Origin: QFOX01 sp033763655 | Lineage (GTDB): Bacteria > Pseudomonadota > Alphaproteobacteria > Rickettsiales > UBA3002 | Length of the DNA stretch: 43,844 nucleotides | Direction of reading: 5' to 3' | NCBI GenBank assembly: GCA_033763655.1 | Contig: JANRKD010000010.1 | Location: 1 to 43,844 of the forward strand | Shown: one piece after another, positions 43,291-43,844 of the stretch | Position numbering within the stretch: the first letter of the stretch is position 1 | Layout of the letters: the number at the start of each line of letters is the position of its first letter | Made by a program: the position numbers and the translations under genes | Notes under the pieces: model-generated | What the model was told of the DNA's origin: nothing | The model's input: only the letters and a program-made list of their open reading frames with translations | Database searches by the model: none

Positions 43291-43685
43291 CGCCCGACTC
43301 CCTTTGCTATTTACCGGTATTTTATCAATCTTATACCCGTAACGGTAAATAATTCGTTAATAAGTTAATTTATTCGGATTATTTTCTGCTGTAAATCCTT
43401 ACCTATCGGGTGTAGCTCCGGCCCGTTGCGCCTGCCGCCATCGCGGTGCAGGGCATAACAGGGGAGGAGTGCACCGATAAACCGTGGATTCCCGGCCTTT
43501 CCACAATCCTTCACGTTGCAGTATAGCAAACAGGTGAAAAAGAAATGTGAAGATTGTGTGACAACTTGCCGCCGGAGAAAAGGGGGCAGGGGTTGCGGGG
43601 AGGCGGGGTGACAGGGTATCAGCAAAAGCGTAAGCCCCCGCCCGCGCCGTTGTCATTGCGAGCGAGTGCGCGGCAATCCAGTTTT
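43291..43685. other. Spacer upstream of the orphan gene
   Basis: 43316-43385 is strikingly AT-rich against its GC-rich surroundings and probably holds the promoter of the orphan gene; TTAACG and TATAAG occur on the minus strand but with 19-bp spacing, so the call is weak. The frames here do not look like proteins. GTCATTGCGAGCG with GCGGCAATCCAG at about 43652-43680 resembles a common dispersed palindrome of proteobacteria. Confidence 0.45.
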
Positions 43686-43844
43686 CTTCCTTTGCTCCCC
43701 CCTCGCGGGGGAGCGGGCGTTGCTCTTTGCAACGCCGTGGGGGGGGGTAATTGCACGACCACCCGGTTATGCAACTTTTACTATACCTATCGCGTCGCTG
43801 AAAAATCCCCCCACCGAAACGCTTAAGAAGCGTTTCGACTCCCC
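43686..43844 (+). mobile_element. MITE-like palindromic element, copy 2 (cut by window edge)
   Basis: The first 159 bp match copy 1 (11723-11904) along their length, including GCACGACC, CCCGGTTATGCAACTTTTAC and CGCGTCGCTGAAAA. The inner palindrome CGAAACGCTT (43815-43824) with AAGCGTTTCG (43828-43837) is perfect here, and a second hairpin GGCGTTGC with GCAACGCC is also intact. The right inverted repeat lies beyond the window. Confidence 0.85.

Noticed and set aside
43365..43656. Two overlapping 85-86-codon minus-strand frames near the right edge
   Set aside because: They run through the AT-rich upstream region and a repeat, lack ribosome binding sites and have no conserved-looking sequence.

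Overview
The window is chromosomal DNA of a GC-rich alphaproteobacterium. The basis is gene content and gene order. It carries a str operon (rpsL-rpsG-fusA-tuf), the set lysC / ptsP / RodZ-like / ispG / hisS / prfA / prmC / DUF4167 / clpB, and the group secA / parvulin / argJ / mutT; these arrangements are typical of Alphaproteobacteria. An alphaproteobacterial-type RpoH promoter lies before clpB, and ubiG is present. I cannot assign an order. Nothing looks like a plasmid or prophage.

Layout. 1-3273 (minus): tuf (cut by the window edge), fusA, rpsG and rpsL, driven by a good sigma70 promoter at 3461-3489. 3500-5430: an AT-richer island with a small zinc-ribbon/glycine-rich peptide, its terminator, and a two-gene operon of two-TM glycine-zipper proteins. 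5435-8880 (plus): an M23 peptidase whose frame contains a REP-like palindrome, then a PIF1/RecD-like helicase. 8909-15870 (minus): clpB, a repeat-rich 580-bp gap, DUF4167, prmC, prfA and hisS. 16161-16889: an IS1595/IS1016-type insertion with intact ends, an 8-bp target duplication and a frameshifted transposase. 16918-24595 (minus): an orphan gene, ispG, a RodZ-like gene, ptsP, a remnant of a nitronate monooxygenase (NMO) gene, a hypothetical gene, a full NMO gene and lysC. 24698-30291: rimI, a TPR-methyltransferase, ubiG (plus), a third two-TM coiled-coil protein (plus), a nitrilase-family amidase, comF, and a BioC/NDUFAF5-like methyltransferase (plus). 30283-32986 (minus): mutT, argJ and a parvulin, overlapping one another. 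33149-35881 (plus): secA. 35878-38247 (minus): aspS and two tandem CBU_0592-type membrane proteins. 38327-39777 (plus): DUF167 and RNase D. 39778-41475: two repeat-filled gaps around a Nudix gene. 41476-43290 (minus): a 604-residue orphan protein. 43291-43844: non-coding sequence ending in a repeat copy.

Functional themes. Most genes serve translation (EF-Tu, EF-G, S7, S12, RF1 and its methylase PrmC, HisRS, AspRS, RimI), protein quality control and export (ClpB, SecA, parvulin), and core metabolism (LysC, ArgJ, IspG, UbiG). Short tail-to-head overlaps suggest translational coupling.

The most unusual content is in the spacers. They hold several unrelated tandem repeats that all share a 7-bp period. 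One of them, GAGTCGA, recurs at four places in the same four-unit order and is dense in GANTC, the site methylated by CcrM in Alphaproteobacteria. They also hold REP-like palindromes, a 148-bp tandem duplication, and a 182-bp MITE-like element with two copies. I found no CRISPR array, tRNA, rRNA, toxin-antitoxin pair or recognisable defence system.
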